DNA of 64,000 bases. It comes from JAPPHA01 sp963662705. Lineage in GTDB: Bacteria; Pseudomonadota; Alphaproteobacteria; Rhodobacterales; Rhodobacteraceae. Positions 36,194 to 45,299 of the stretch are shown here, one piece after another (position 1 is the stretch's first letter; every line of letters starts with the position of its first letter). Under the pieces are notes generated by a model that was not told the DNA's origin, searched no databases, and saw only the letters and a program-made list of their open reading frames with translations. The stretch lies in NCBI GenBank assembly GCA_963662705.2, contig OY759767.1:4650001-4714000 (forward strand), read 5' to 3'. Made by a program: the position numbers and the translations under genes.

Positions 36194-36544
36194 CCCGGCG
36201 ATCACGGCTGCGGCCCCGGAGTTGCATGACGTAAACCCCGCCTGCGGGGCTGATTTTGCGACTCTGCCTGTGCGGAATCGCCGTCGGATCCCCTGTCGTG
36301 CGGGCTTTCGGCAAGGATCCGGCGTTCAAGCGAGGGGGACGCACCGGGTCGGCGGGTCCGGACCCGGCGAACATGTGAGCCAATCGCGGGCATTCCGGCA
36401 GTTGCACGTTGTAAACCGGGATCCGGCGATTCACGCTCAAGCGCGGCAACATGAAGAAAACAGCATCATGTCAACGGGTTGCGGGGCGCTTCCGGAATCC
36501 GTCCTGAATTGCAACATGGAGGTGATCAGTCAGATGGCAACTCG
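36194..36544. other. Non-coding right end of the serine-recombinase element
   Basis: About 350 bases. It has a terminator-like hairpin at 36236-36249 (CCCCGC/GCGGGG, then TGATTTT) downstream of the recombinase and a pair of 17-base direct repeats GTTGCA....GTAAACC at 36221-36237 and 36401-36417, possibly recombinase-binding sites. No gene seen. Confidence 0.4.
36221..36417 (+). repeat. Two direct repeats GTTGCAnnnnGTAAACC
   Basis: Copies at 36221-36237 and 36401-36417 agree at 14 of 17 positions and lie near the right edge of the serine-recombinase element. Position suggests protein-binding sites for the recombinase; no proof. Confidence 0.35.
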
Positions 36545-37771
36545 TACGATGTTTCCAGCTCTTTCCTGGAGGGACGGTGCTGCCCCCTGGCGGCCTTCGG
36601 CCACAACCGCGACGGCAAGACGGGCAAGCAGCAGATCACCTACGGACTGCTCTGTGCCGCGAACGGCTGTCCGGTGGCGGTGGAGGTCTTTGCCGGCAAC
36701 ACCGGGGATCCCTCCACGGTGGCGTCCCAGGTGGATCGGGTGCGCACCCGCTTCGGCGTCGACCATGTGGCGCTGGTGGGCGACCGGGGGATGATCACCA
36801 CGGCCCGCATCCACGAGGATCTCGAGCCGGCGGATCTCGACTGGATCTCGGCTCTCAAGACCAGGGACATCCGCAAGCTCCTGCGTCCGGCGGGTGAGGA
36901 CGAGCCGCCCCCGCTCATCCCCGAGGCCCTGGTTCCCGACGCGGTTGCGGAGGTCACCGGCCCGGACTTTCCCGGCGAGCGGCTGATGGTCTGCCTGAAC
37001 CCGCGGTTGCGGGAGGAACGGGCCCGCAAGCGGGAGGACCTGCTGCTGGCGACGGAGGAGACGCTGGAGACGATTGCGGCGGCGGTGCGCGCGGGGCGGC
37101 TGAAGGGCCGGGAGGCCATCAACCGCAGGGTGGGACGGGAGGCCAACCGCCGGAAGGTGGAGAAGCATTTCGAGATCACCGTCACCGACGGCGCCATCAC
37201 CTGGAGCCGGCGTCAGGAACGGATTGCCGCCGAGGGCCGGCTTGACGGTGTCTACGTGATCCGCACCAGCCTTGACGCCGAAGCCATCGGGCCGGAGGCG
37301 GCGGTGGAGGCGTACAAGTCCCTCGCGCAAGTGGAGCGGGCGTTTCGAGTACTCAAGGCATCGCGGCTGGAGATCCGGCCGGTCCACGTCTATTCCGAGG
37401 ACCATGTCCGGGCGCATGTGTTCCTGTGCGTGCTGGCCTTCTACGTTGAATGGCATCTCCGCCGTCGCCTGGCGCCGCTCCTGTTCGAGGATGACGACCG
37501 CGAGGGCGCCCGGGCACAACGCACGTCACCGGTGGCGCCTGCAAGGGTCTCGGAGAGTGCCAAGCTCAAGGCCGACACCAAACTGACCTCCGACGGGCTG
37601 CCGGTTCACAGCCTGACGACGCTTCTCGCCGACCTGGCCACGCTGACGCTGAACGAGGCGACGGTTCCATCCAATCCCGACCACCATTTTCCGGTGTTTA
37701 CGCAGCCGACGCCGTTGCAGAGCCGGGCCTTCAAACTTCTGGAGATCGAACCCGCCAAATTCCTCTCGTGA
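36545..37771 (+). pseudogene. IS1634-family transposase, catalytic C-terminal part
   Basis: About 408 codons: YDVSSSFLEGRCCPLAAFGHNRDGKTGKQQITYGLL (first catalytic Asp), VALVGDRGMITTARI (second Asp), YKSLAQVERAFRVLKASRLEIRPVHVYSEDHVRAHVFLCVLAFYVEWHLRR (catalytic Glu region). Frame is open to the stop at 37771. Fused to codons 1-178 at 31551 it gives a 586-residue transposase, so loss of function comes only from the nested insert. Confidence 0.88.
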
Positions 37772-37868
37772 CCAGGCCCGTCGGGGCTGTTACATGTCGA
37801 GTCCCGCCCGAAATCAGCTATCTCGCTGACGATTAAGGATTTTTCAAAAATTTCGCGATGAAGTTCCG

Positions 37869-37874
37869 GCTAAC
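37869..37874. repeat. Probable 6-bp target duplication of IS1634-type element, right
   Basis: GCTAAC after the right terminal repeat; identical to 31377-31382. Confidence 0.75.
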
Positions 37875-38115
37875 AGAGGCCACGAAAAGCATGTATCGGA
37901 GGACTCGACGTCGGCGACATCTCATTGAGCCGCCCTTCCATTTGGAAAGCCACCGTTATCAGACGCTCCAGGCGGCCGATTGGATTGCCAGGTTGGTGGG
38001 GCGTTTCGGAGCGTTTTGGGCTGCCCCGGCGGACTACCCTGAATACGACGTGTTTCTGGAGCGCTTTGGAAAACATGTCAATCGCGTCAGCCGTCATAGT
38101 GGGATCAAAGTCTGA
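37875..38115 (+). pseudogene. DUF3800 protein, 3' portion
   Basis: Last ~80 codons of the split DUF3800 gene: RHLIEPPFHLESHRYQTLQAADWIARLVGRFGAFWAAPADYPEYDVFLERFGKH. The HRYQTLQAADWIA segment holds the conserved C-terminal Asp/Gln of the family. A local ATG at 37858 lies in the IS end and is not a true start. Confidence 0.85.
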
Positions 38116-38126
38116 CGACCTAGCGC

Positions 38127-38273
38127 ATGGCCTATGAGCTAGCCGCCCTCAGCCGGGCGCGAACACTATACGTCGGACTCGAAAACGAACTGAACGACGT
38201 TGTCGCCATGGCGCACGGGGTGATGACCGAGACGAAGAACAAAGGACCGGATCGGAAAGCCCGCAAGGAATGA
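38127..38273 (+). CDS. Small hypothetical protein
   Basis: A 48-residue frame MAYELAALSRARTLYVGLEN ... NKGPDRKARKE starting at 38127, 11 bases after the DUF3800 stop. Its stop overlaps the ATG of the next frame (38270). I do not recognise it; the charged C-terminus is typical of small accessory proteins. It may be a real small gene or the tail of a decayed one. Confidence 0.4.
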   Translation: MAYELAALSRARTLYVGLENELNDVVAMAHGVMTETKNKGPDRKARKE

Positions 38274-39406
38274 GGCGGGCAATACTCAATCTGGAGCAGC
38301 TTTCCGATAACGTCCTCTTCGAGACCTTGCCTGAAGGCATGTCGCTCATCGTCGACAATGCGGAGGCCTTCGACGAAACTGCCCGCGATTTATACCGGAC
38401 CAAGGAATTCCGCGTTTCGAAAATCATGCGCGGCTTCACGGAGTAAGAGGACGCAAAGGTCCTGATCCGCATCGACAATGTACGGTGTCCAGACAACTCG
38501 GAACAAAGGGTGCCAGTGCTGAAACGCTTCTACGGCCATGTCGCCAAGCGCATTCATGCCATGGCATGCAAGTATCCGAGGATTGCTTCTTTCGGAGAAC
38601 TCTCGGATCTAGTCGAGAGCGAGTGTCGCCCTTGGTATTTCGATGGGCCGAACGGAGTTGACTGGATCATCCCAAACTCGCTTTTGGGAAAGCGCGAACA
38701 CGACCTCTACGTCGATTATGTATTGGACGTGACGGGCGCCGCCGGCGAGTGCTACTGGACTGCCCCGTCCCATCAGTTCCGTTTCCTGTCGGAATACGCA
38801 GAATCGGACTGCGTCAGGCTCGTCCAGCCCCTCGCCGAAGCAGTCGCCCTTTCGGTCGGCGGCCTCACCGAAACCGCCGATTCCTGGAGAAGCCTCGCGC
38901 CGGCGATGTACACCGATCGCGGGCAAATGCGCGGCCTGATTATCGAAACGCTCGACCGTCTCGCACTACGCTACGGCCCCGTTGAAGAGGCGCCCGCACG
39001 GTTCGTCGTCTCGCACTGGCCGTTTCCGTTGTGGCCGCTGACCATGAAGGAGGCCCGCCCGGATGACGGCGACCTTGTCAGCGGCTGTGAAGAACGGAAA
39101 CGCACGGCGGAATGGATCGAGGAGACCGAAGCGAAGCGCGATCCGAAGCCAGAAATATCCCGGGCCAAGGTCGAGGATCTAAGCCATGCCTACGTGGCGC
39201 GGGAGAGCAATGTCGAGGCGCATGCCAACTACAGCAGCGGGTCCAAAGGCAGAGGGCTGCGGACCCGGTCGTCCGCCGACATCGCGAGGGATTTCGAATT
39301 GGCGTTCCATGCGCGTGTCAAAGGCATGCTGAATGCGCTGAGCGACGAGGAACGGACAGCACTGGTGGCGCTGGGCTGGTTTGCCGGGGAGCAAATCGCG
39401 GTGTGA
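38270..39406 (+). pseudogene. Hypothetical protein with one in-frame stop codon
   Basis: From ATG 38270 the frame reads RRAILNLEQLSDNVLFETLPEGMSL ... KIMRGFTE then TAA at 38444-38446, and continues in the same frame EDAKVLIRIDN and PVLKRFYGHVAKRIHAMACKYPRIASFGELSDLVESECRPWYFDG to the stop at 39406. A single G-to-T change (GAA to TAA) would explain the stop. The 379-codon frame is coherent on both sides. Alternatively the 58-codon piece and a separate gene from GTG 38510 (298 residues) are distinct. I do not recognise the family; no catalytic motif, membrane segment or signal peptide stands out. It lies next to DUF3800 in the accessory region. Confidence 0.5.
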
Positions 39407-39609
39407 CCGCGTGGCATTCGCGGACCGAACGTGAGGCGCGACTGCGCACACCGGCCCCATGTGTTCCTGCAATTTCGGCGAAACCACCGGTTTTGACATC
39501 CACCGGGCATGCTGCAACAGTGCGACGGTCCGCGGTTCTGGAAACCTGCCGAATGCGGGGGTCGAAACGTGGGCCATGTGCTTCCTCGCTCAAGCGAAAG
39601 AGACGCGCG

Positions 39610-42600
39610 ATGCCGATACCTGATCCCATCCGCCAGTCAATCCGTCGCGCCCGGCACCAGCCGGAAGAAACCCTCATCAAGGCTCTCATCGAAGAAGCCG
39701 GTATTCCCGAAATCCTTCGCGCCAGGGCGTTCGAACGCGCGGTGAACCTCATCGAGTCGATCCGGCGCGACGGGCAACACGGGTTCATGGATGATTTTCT
39801 CGCGGAGTACGGGCTTTCGACCGACGAAGGCATCGCGCTGATGTGTCTTGCGGAAGCCATGCTGCGCGTCCCGGATGCGGCGACGGTCGATGCCTTGATC
39901 GAAGACAAGATCGCGCCGTCGAAATGGAGCGAGCATCTCGGCAAATCCAGTTCGGCATTGGTCAACGCATCAACCTGGGGCCTCATGCTCACCGGCAAGA
40001 CACTCGCGGACGACGGTCACGGAATCGCCGCCACGTTGCGTGCGGTACTGAAACGCCTTGGCGAACCGGTCATACGCTCCGCAATCAGGCGGGCCATGCG
40101 GGAAATGGGCCGCCAGTTCGTCCTCGGACAGGACATAGACCAGGCCCTGTCACGCGGCAGGACGAAGACCGGCCAAGGGTTTACCTACTCCTTCGACATG
40201 CTCGGGGAAGCTGCACTGACGGCGACGGATGCCGAAACGTACTTCACGTCCTATTCCAGTGCCATCTCCCGTATCGCGTCTGCCTGTCACGGGTCCAATC
40301 CTGCCCGCAATCCGGGCATCTCCATCAAGCTCTCGGCCCTCCACCCCAGGTTCGAAGTGTCACAGCGTGGCCGCGTCGCGGGCGAACTCGTGGAAACGGT
40401 TGCCTTGCTTGCCCGGCAGGCTTGCGATTCCGGGATGGGATTGAACGTCGATGCCGAAGAGGCGGATCGCCTGGAATTGACCCTCGACGTGGCCGAAGCC
40501 GTTCTGAGGGATCCGTACTTCAGGGGATGGGACGGGTTCGGAATGGTTGTCCAGGCGTACGGCAAGCGGGCCGGTCCGGTTATCGACTGGGTCGCTTCAC
40601 TTGCCAACGACCGTGATTGCAGGTTGATGGTTCGATTGGTCAAGGGCGCGTACTGGGATACGGAGATCAAGCGCACCCAGGTTGACGGCCTGTCCAGTTT
40701 TCCCGTCTTTACCCGCAAGGCGGCAACCGACGTCAGCTATCTGTGTTGCGCTGCAAAGCTCATGCGGCTGACCGATCGGGTCTACCCGCAATTCGCCACC
40801 CACAACGCCGGCACGATCGCGGCAATTCTGGAAATGGCGACAGGCGCCGACGATTTCGAATTCCAGCGGCTCCATGGAATGGGAGAGGCATTGCACGACC
40901 TCGTTCGTTCACGAGAGGGTACGCGATGCCGAATTTACGCACCCGTCGGCAAGCATCGGGACCTTCTCGCCTACCTCGTTCGACGCCTGCTCGAGAACGG
41001 CGCAAACAGCTCCTTCGTCAACCAGATCGTTGACCAGGCCATCGCGTCAACGACGATCGCGTCAGACCCGTTCTCGGAACTTGATTTCGCCGCAACGCAT
41101 GAGGCCGTGATCGATCCTCCCGCGATCTACGCGCCCGAGCGATCGAACTCGAAAGGGTGGGACCTGGCCGATTTCGATGAACTGGCCCGAATCGCGAACG
41201 GGCGGGAACCGTTCGTGACGGCAACCTGGAAAGTCGGGCCTGCCTTGGCCAGCGAACCCAAGGGCACCAAATGGCGCGAGGTCCGGAATCCCTCGCTTCC
41301 GGACGAGGTCGTCGGCCGGGTCCTGATGTGCACCGGGACGGATGTGGACGCAGCGCTGGCCGCGGCAGAAACCTGGGACATCCCGGCCGAAAGACGCGCG
41401 CAGATCCTGGTGCGGGCTTCGGAACTCTACGAAGAGAACTTCGGCGAGGTGTTTTCGATCCTCGCGCGGGAGGCCGGGAAGACACCCCTCGACGCCGTTG
41501 CCGAATTGAGGGAGGCGGTCGATTTCCTGCGCTATTACGCGGCAAGGAGCCTTGAGCTTGTCGATCCACCCCGCGGGATCATCGCCTGCATCTCGCCCTG
41601 GAATTTTCCCCTCGCCATCTTCACAGGCCAGGTCGCGGCGGCGCTCGCCGCCGGCAATGGCGTTCTGGCCAAGCCGGCGGAAACGGCCGGGATCATCGCG
41701 GCTCTTGCGGTCGGCCTGATGCACAAGGCCGGTGTCCCGCGGAATGTCCTTCAACTGCTGCCCGGCGAAGGCAGGACTGTCGGAACGAGGTTGTGTTCGG
41801 CGTCCCGGATTGACGGTGTCTGTTTCACCGGGTCAACCATGACCGCGCGGGCCATAAACCGGCAGATGAGCACGTGCCTCGACCCGGAGGCGCCGCTGAT
41901 CGCGGAGACGGGCGGACTGAACGCAATGATCGTCGACAGTACGGCCTTGCCGGAACAGGCAATCCGCGACATCGTGACATCGGCATTCCGGTCGGCAGGC
42001 CAGCGGTGTTCCGCTGTGCGGATGGTCTACTTTCAGCGGGAAGTCTCCGAACCGTTCCTGGACATGCTCCAAGGTGCGATGGACGAACTCGTCGTGGGAA
42101 ATCCTTGGGAGTTCGACACGGATGTCGGCCCGGTGATCGATTGCAACGCACGGGCAGGGATTCTCGCCTACATCGACGAAGCGCGATCTGCCGGACGCGT
42201 CCGCAAGTCGCTTGCAGTTCCGGACATCGGAACGTTCGTCGGGCCGACCCTGATCGAAGTCGACGGGATTCTCGACCTTGAAAAGGAGATCTTCGGTCCC
42301 GTCTTGCACTACGCCGTTTTTGAACTCGATGAAATCGATTCCATCGTCGAGGACATCAACGCGACCGGTTACGGGCTGACCTTCGGGGTCCACTCGAGAA
42401 TTGACGCCAGGATCAACCACATCCTTTCCCGGATGAAGGTCGGCAACATCTACGTCAACCGAAACCAGATCGGTGCCGTCGTCGGATCGCAGCCGTTCGG
42501 AGGGCACGGGCTTTCGGGAACCGGGCCAAAGGCCGGCGGACCCGCATATGTCCGCCGGCTGACGAAGCCGCCCGGGCCCGAGGCGGTTTCGGCGACAGGG

Positions 42601-43092
42601 ACCGCAGTTCGCACCGGAGCCGTGCAGGACCGCATCCATGCCGCCCGTGCCCGTGCCGGCATCTCCGAGGCGGAACTGGATTCCATGCTCCTTCCCGGCC
42701 CCACCGGAGAATCCAATCGCCTGTCCGTCGTGGGACGCGGCGTTGTCCTCTGTCTCGGGCCAACGGCGTCGATCGCAAGGCAGCAGGCGAGGCTCGCAGA
42801 GGACAATGGATGTCCTGCGGTTGTCGTTGCGCCCGGTACCGGCGAAAAACTCGGGCTTAACGGTGTCCTGGACCTGTCGGCACTCGAAAGGCTATCCGGA
42901 ATCGACGCAGTCGTCCTCTCGGGCGACAAACGACTCCAGCGGACTGCACGGATACACCTTGCCGCGAGGCCCGGCCCGCTTGTTCCACTGATTACCGGAG
43001 CGACCGCTGAGCATTTTCGCCTCGAAAGGCATGTCTGTATCGATACGACCGCTGCCGGTGGTAACGCCAGCCTGCTGTCACAGACGAGTTGA
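39610..43092 (+). CDS. putA: Bifunctional proline dehydrogenase / L-glutamate gamma-semialdehyde dehydrogenase PutA
   Basis: A 1160-residue enzyme that oxidises proline to glutamate at the inner membrane with FAD then NAD. The FAD-binding proline dehydrogenase barrel spans about residues 130-470 (SISIKLSALHPRFE, GLNVDAEEADRLELTLDV, VQAYGKRA, RLVKGAYWDTEIKRTQ, FATHNAGT, YAPVGKHRDLLAYLVRRLLENGANSSFVNQ). The aldehyde dehydrogenase part follows: ISPWNFPLAIFTGQVAAALAAGN, TGSTMTARAIN, ETGGLNAMIVDS, catalytic Cys800 in SAGQRCSAVRM, and FGGHGLSGTGPKAGGP. There is no N-terminal ribbon-helix-helix domain, so it is not the DNA-binding trifunctional form. ATG 39610 chosen by N-terminal length. No putR or putP neighbour. 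Confidence 0.96.
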   Translation: MPIPDPIRQSIRRARHQPEETLIKALIEEAGIPEILRARAFERAVNLIESIRRDGQHGFMDDFLAEYGLSTDEGIALMCLAEAMLRVPDAATVDALIEDKIAPSKWSEHLGKSSSALVNASTWGLMLTGKTLADDGHGIAATLRAVLKRLGEPVIRSAIRRAMREMGRQFVLGQDIDQALSRGRTKTGQGFTYSFDMLGEAALTATDAETYFTSYSSAISRIASACHGSNPARNPGISIKLSALHPRFEVSQRGRVAGELVETVALLARQACDSGMGLNVDAEEADRLELTLDVAEAVLRDPYFRGWDGFGMVVQAYGKRAGPVIDWVASLANDRDCRLMVRLVKGAYWDTEIKRTQVDGLSSFPVFTRKAATDVSYLCCAAKLMRLTDRVYPQFATHNAGTIAAILEMATGADDFEFQRLHGMGEALHDLVRSREGTRCRIYAPVGKHRDLLAYLVRRLLENGANSSFVNQIVDQAIASTTIASDPFSELDFAATHEAVIDPPAIYAPERSNSKGWDLADFDELARIANGREPFVTATWKVGPALASEPKGTKWREVRNPSLPDEVVGRVLMCTGTDVDAALAAAETWDIPAERRAQILVRASELYEENFGEVFSILAREAGKTPLDAVAELREAVDFLRYYAARSLELVDPPRGIIACISPWNFPLAIFTGQVAAALAAGNGVLAKPAETAGIIAALAVGLMHKAGVPRNVLQLLPGEGRTVGTRLCSASRIDGVCFTGSTMTARAINRQMSTCLDPEAPLIAETGGLNAMIVDSTALPEQAIRDIVTSAFRSAGQRCSAVRMVYFQREVSEPFLDMLQGAMDELVVGNPWEFDTDVGPVIDCNARAGILAYIDEARSAGRVRKSLAVPDIGTFVGPTLIEVDGILDLEKEIFGPVLHYAVFELDEIDSIVEDINATGYGLTFGVHSRIDARINHILSRMKVGNIYVNRNQIGAVVGSQPFGGHGLSGTGPKAGGPAYVRRLTKPPGPEAVSATGTAVRTGAVQDRIHAARARAGISEAELDSMLLPGPTGESNRLSVVGRGVVLCLGPTASIARQQARLAEDNGCPAVVVAPGTGEKLGLNGVLDLSALERLSGIDAVVLSGDKRLQRTARIHLAARPGPLVPLITGATAEHFRLERHVCIDTTAAGGNASLLSQTS

Positions 43093-43248
43093 AGATGCCG
43101 GCGCCCGGGCGCATGCCTCCCCGCCCGGCGAGAGTGCCGCGGGCGGGGCGCTGCCTGCCGGACGTCCGAACTCCGAAACGGTGCATGAATTTCGGTCCGG
43201 TCCGGTTCGGCCGTCTGGCCTTCCTGGCGTCCCGCACCAACGGTGCCC

Positions 43249-43470
43249 TCAGTCGGGAACTTCATCGACGCCGCTTCCGCCCAGGGGATGGCATCGCAGG
43301 ATGCGCCGAATGGCCAGCCAGCTTCCGCGAATCCCTCCGTGTTTGCGGAGTGCTTCAAGGGCGTAAACCGAGCAGCTCGGCTGGAATCGGCAGTTCCAGC
43401 CGACATATGGGCTGAGCACGAGGCGATAAGCGTGGATCGGGATGCACAGCACCCTTGCGAGCGGGCTCAC
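43249..43470 (-). CDS. yidD: Membrane protein insertion efficiency factor YidD
   Basis: A 73-residue protein: LARVLCIPIHAYRLVLSPYVGWNCRFQPSCSVYALEALRKHGGIRGSWLAIRRILRCHPLGGSG, with the conserved SPxxGxxCRFxPSCSxYA and RCHPxxxGGxDxVP motifs. It aids YidC-dependent membrane insertion. GTG 43470 overlaps the rnpA stop (GTGA), so the genes are coupled. A longer upstream frame is not the start. Confidence 0.93.
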   Translation of the reverse strand: MSPLARVLCIPIHAYRLVLSPYVGWNCRFQPSCSVYALEALRKHGGIRGSWLAIRRILRCHPLGGSGVDEVPD

Positions 43471-43823
43471 CGCGACCGCTCCCGGCCAAGGTGCACCTTT
43501 TCGACGGCATGGCGCAGGTCCGCAAGCAGTTGGTCGAAGCGGCAGGTTGCGGTTGTCCCCGGTTTTCCGATCAGAACATAGTCCCAGCCGGGCCGGCCGA
43601 CGTCGCCGAGAACAATGCGCGCAGCTTCCCTCAATCGCCGCCGGGAACGATTCCTGGCAACGGCATTTCCGACCTTGCGCGAACATGTGAGGCCCAGCCT
43701 GACATCCGGCAGCCCGTCACGCCTGTCGCGCGCCTGAACGATGACGCTCTTTGTCTGAAACCATCGTGCCCGGCCCGCGGCCCGAAAGTCACGTCGATGG
43801 CGGATGGTAACCAATGAACGCAC
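43467..43823 (-). CDS. rnpA: Ribonuclease P protein component
   Basis: A ~118-residue basic protein that binds RNase P RNA for tRNA 5' processing. It shows VTIRHRRDFRAAGRARWFQTKSVIVQA and the RNR motif in LTCSRKVGNAVARNRSRRRLREAAR. GTG 43823 follows AGGAG at five bases; ATG 43841 is the alternative. It lies between rpmH and yidD, the usual order. Confidence 0.94.
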   Translation of the reverse strand: MRSLVTIRHRRDFRAAGRARWFQTKSVIVQARDRRDGLPDVRLGLTCSRKVGNAVARNRSRRRLREAARIVLGDVGRPGWDYVLIGKPGTTATCRFDQLLADLRHAVEKVHLGRERSR

Positions 43824-43925
43824 CGGTTCTCCTGCCAGCATGCGACAGACCAATCAGTCGGGGAGCGGAACGGAAAGGGTGGCGATACGGATCCCGGGAT
43901 CAACCGGCGCGATCGCTGATCCTGA

Positions 43926-44060
43926 TCATGCAGAGACCTTGCGGCGGCCCTTTGCCCTTCGCCTGTTGATGATGTGGCGCCCTGCCCGGGTCGCCATGCG
44001 CGAGCGAAATCCATGGCGGCGCTTACGAACACGGTTGCTCGGTTGAAATGTCCGTTTCAT
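43926..44060 (-). CDS. rpmH: 50S ribosomal protein L34
   Basis: A 44-residue protein starting MKRTFQPSNRVRKRRHGF, with RMATRAGRHIINRRRAKGRR following; it is unmistakable L34. It is the first gene of the rpmH-rnpA-yidD unit. In most Alphaproteobacteria yidC follows yidD; here yidC is 11 kb away on the other strand. Confidence 0.97.
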   Translation of the reverse strand: MKRTFQPSNRVRKRRHGFRSRMATRAGRHIINRRRAKGRRKVSA

Positions 44061-44124
44061 TGCAATTCCCCGTTCAGCCTGGCCGTCGAGCAGAAAGTCC
44101 CGAGCCCGTCGCTACAAGGCCCCG

Positions 44125-44153
44125 CCTCTAGCTTTCGGGATTGTCCTTGTCAA
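44125..44153 (-). promoter_or_regulatory. Putative rpmH promoter
   Basis: Minus strand TTGACA (44153-44148), 17-base spacer, TAGAGG (44130-44125, three of six matches to the -10 consensus). Predicted start about 44118, some 58 bases before the rpmH ATG. Confidence 0.45.
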
Positions 44154-44699
44154 CGGAGATTGCGAAATCATCCGGACCGGAAAGCGAACGACGGGCCAGG
44201 AACGAAGTCCCATGACGGTTTTCCGGTTCGCATTCAGCGAGGACTCGTCCCGTTCCCTGCCAATCCCGCAAACTTCCCGTGCGCAAACGACTGAACGTTC
44301 AAAATGACCGCCGCATGGCGAGGTGCCCCCATTGCGTGGAGTCGTCTGCCCGTTATGTCCGGCGTGACTCGTCGCGGCTGAGCTCTCCCGGGATGCCGTG
44401 GCCTGTCTCACGAACCGGCCAAGACGTGACCAGCCGCACAATCACGTGTCTTCGTCATTGTTGCAGCCAGTCAGTCTGGTCCAGCCTTGAACGCGCCTCG
44501 GCGCATTCCTGGACCTGGTGGGGGCAGGCCGGAAGACGGCTTTCACCCGTCGCGGCAGGGCCATCGCGCACCTCGTTACTGATCGGCTCCGCGAGATCCG
44601 GAGCAAGCGGCCGCGAGATCGACAATCGGTACGGACGCGGTATTACGGCGCCAGATTGCGCGCCTCCTCATCCATCCGGGTCATGGCGATCAATTGTGA
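44154..44699. other. Intergenic region upstream of rpmH
   Basis: About 550 bases between the rpmH promoter and the GST fragment. I looked for DnaA boxes, tRNAs and small genes and found nothing I can support; there is no clear cluster of TTATCCACA-like sites. Confidence 0.35.
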
Positions 44700-45299
44700 C
44701 TAATCGGCATGACTCCCAAAATGTGGAAACGACCGGACATCTGTGCGTTCGGCCTGACGCAGCCTGGTGTATTGCTTGAAGGTTTCGGCGACCGGCGCGG
44801 GCTGCCAGTCCAGGAGCGCAAGGCGATAGCTCGGCCGTTCGGAAATACGCCGGAACCAGGCCTGGAGGTGCGGTGTTCTTTCAAACGGCCAGTCCATCAG
44901 CCCGAACCGGTGGACGTTGGGCATCCATGCAATATCACTCAGCGTAAACTCGGGGCCTTCCAGACAGGCCCGACCGTCGGACAGGAGCCGGTCGAGACAT
45001 CGAAACCCTTCGTCGGTTCCGGCAATCGCATCGTCAAGCCGGCCAGGGTCAAAGCCGTTCGCGAAATCGATCCGGAACTGTCGCAGCCATGCGTTCTGAT
45101 GTGACTTCTGGAACGCCTCGGCGGCCTCGGACGACGGTGGCGGACCGGCGCGGAACAGGAACTCGAACGTCAACAGTTTCAGATCCGCTTGCGCGGCGTC
45201 TGCCATGGCCAGGAGCTTTCCCGAGCCGGTTCGTGCCAGCGGGCTGTCGTCCCCCGCGACATGGCCGATGATATGGGAATTATATCGATTACTTGACAA
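44700..45299 (-). pseudogene. Glutathione S-transferase family protein, C-terminal portion (split)
   Basis: Minus-strand codons LSSNRYNSHIIGHVAGDDSPL ... LLAMADAAQADLKLLTFEFLFRAGPPPS ... FRCLDRLLSDGRACLEGPEFTLSDIAWMPNVHRFGLMDWPFERTPHLQAWFRRISERPSY form a GST C-terminal helical domain (LSDIAWMP is the N-capping/hydrophobic staple region). It is the continuation of the fragment at 46719-46994; joining the two TTG codons (46721-46719 and 45299-45297) keeps one frame and gives about 290 residues. The split is caused by the tnpB element. Confidence 0.82.
45279..45298. repeat. 20-bp inverted repeat flanking the tnpB element, left copy
   Basis: ATTATATCGATTACTTGACA at 45279-45298 is the exact reverse complement of 46716-46735. 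The two copies lie at the two edges of the inserted tnpB element. Confidence 0.85.

Larger units (their letters stand above)
32085..36549 (+). mobile_element. Large-serine-recombinase element inserted in the IS1634 transposase
   Basis: About 4.46 kb bounded by the shared pentamer TACGA (32085-32089 and 36545-36549), with no inverted repeats, as expected when a serine recombinase exchanges strands at a short core. Cargo: two small genes, the recombinase (itself split by an IS110 element) and ~350 bases of non-coding right end. Without the IS110 insert it would be about 3.0 kb. Confidence 0.72.
31383..37868 (+). mobile_element. IS1634-type element with two further nested insertions
   Basis: Left terminus CGGAACTTC (31383-31391), right terminus GAAGTTCCG (37860-37868), i.e. 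9-bp perfect inverted repeats flanked by GCTAAC duplications. Subtracting the nested serine-recombinase element (about 4.46 kb) leaves roughly 2.0 kb, right for an IS1634-family element with a ~586-residue transposase. Its right end has an AT-rich non-coding stretch (37805-37860). Confidence 0.82.

Noticed and set aside
44061..44699. Possible replication origin upstream of rpmH
   Set aside because: No cluster of DnaA-box-like 9-mers or AT-rich unwinding region could be seen.
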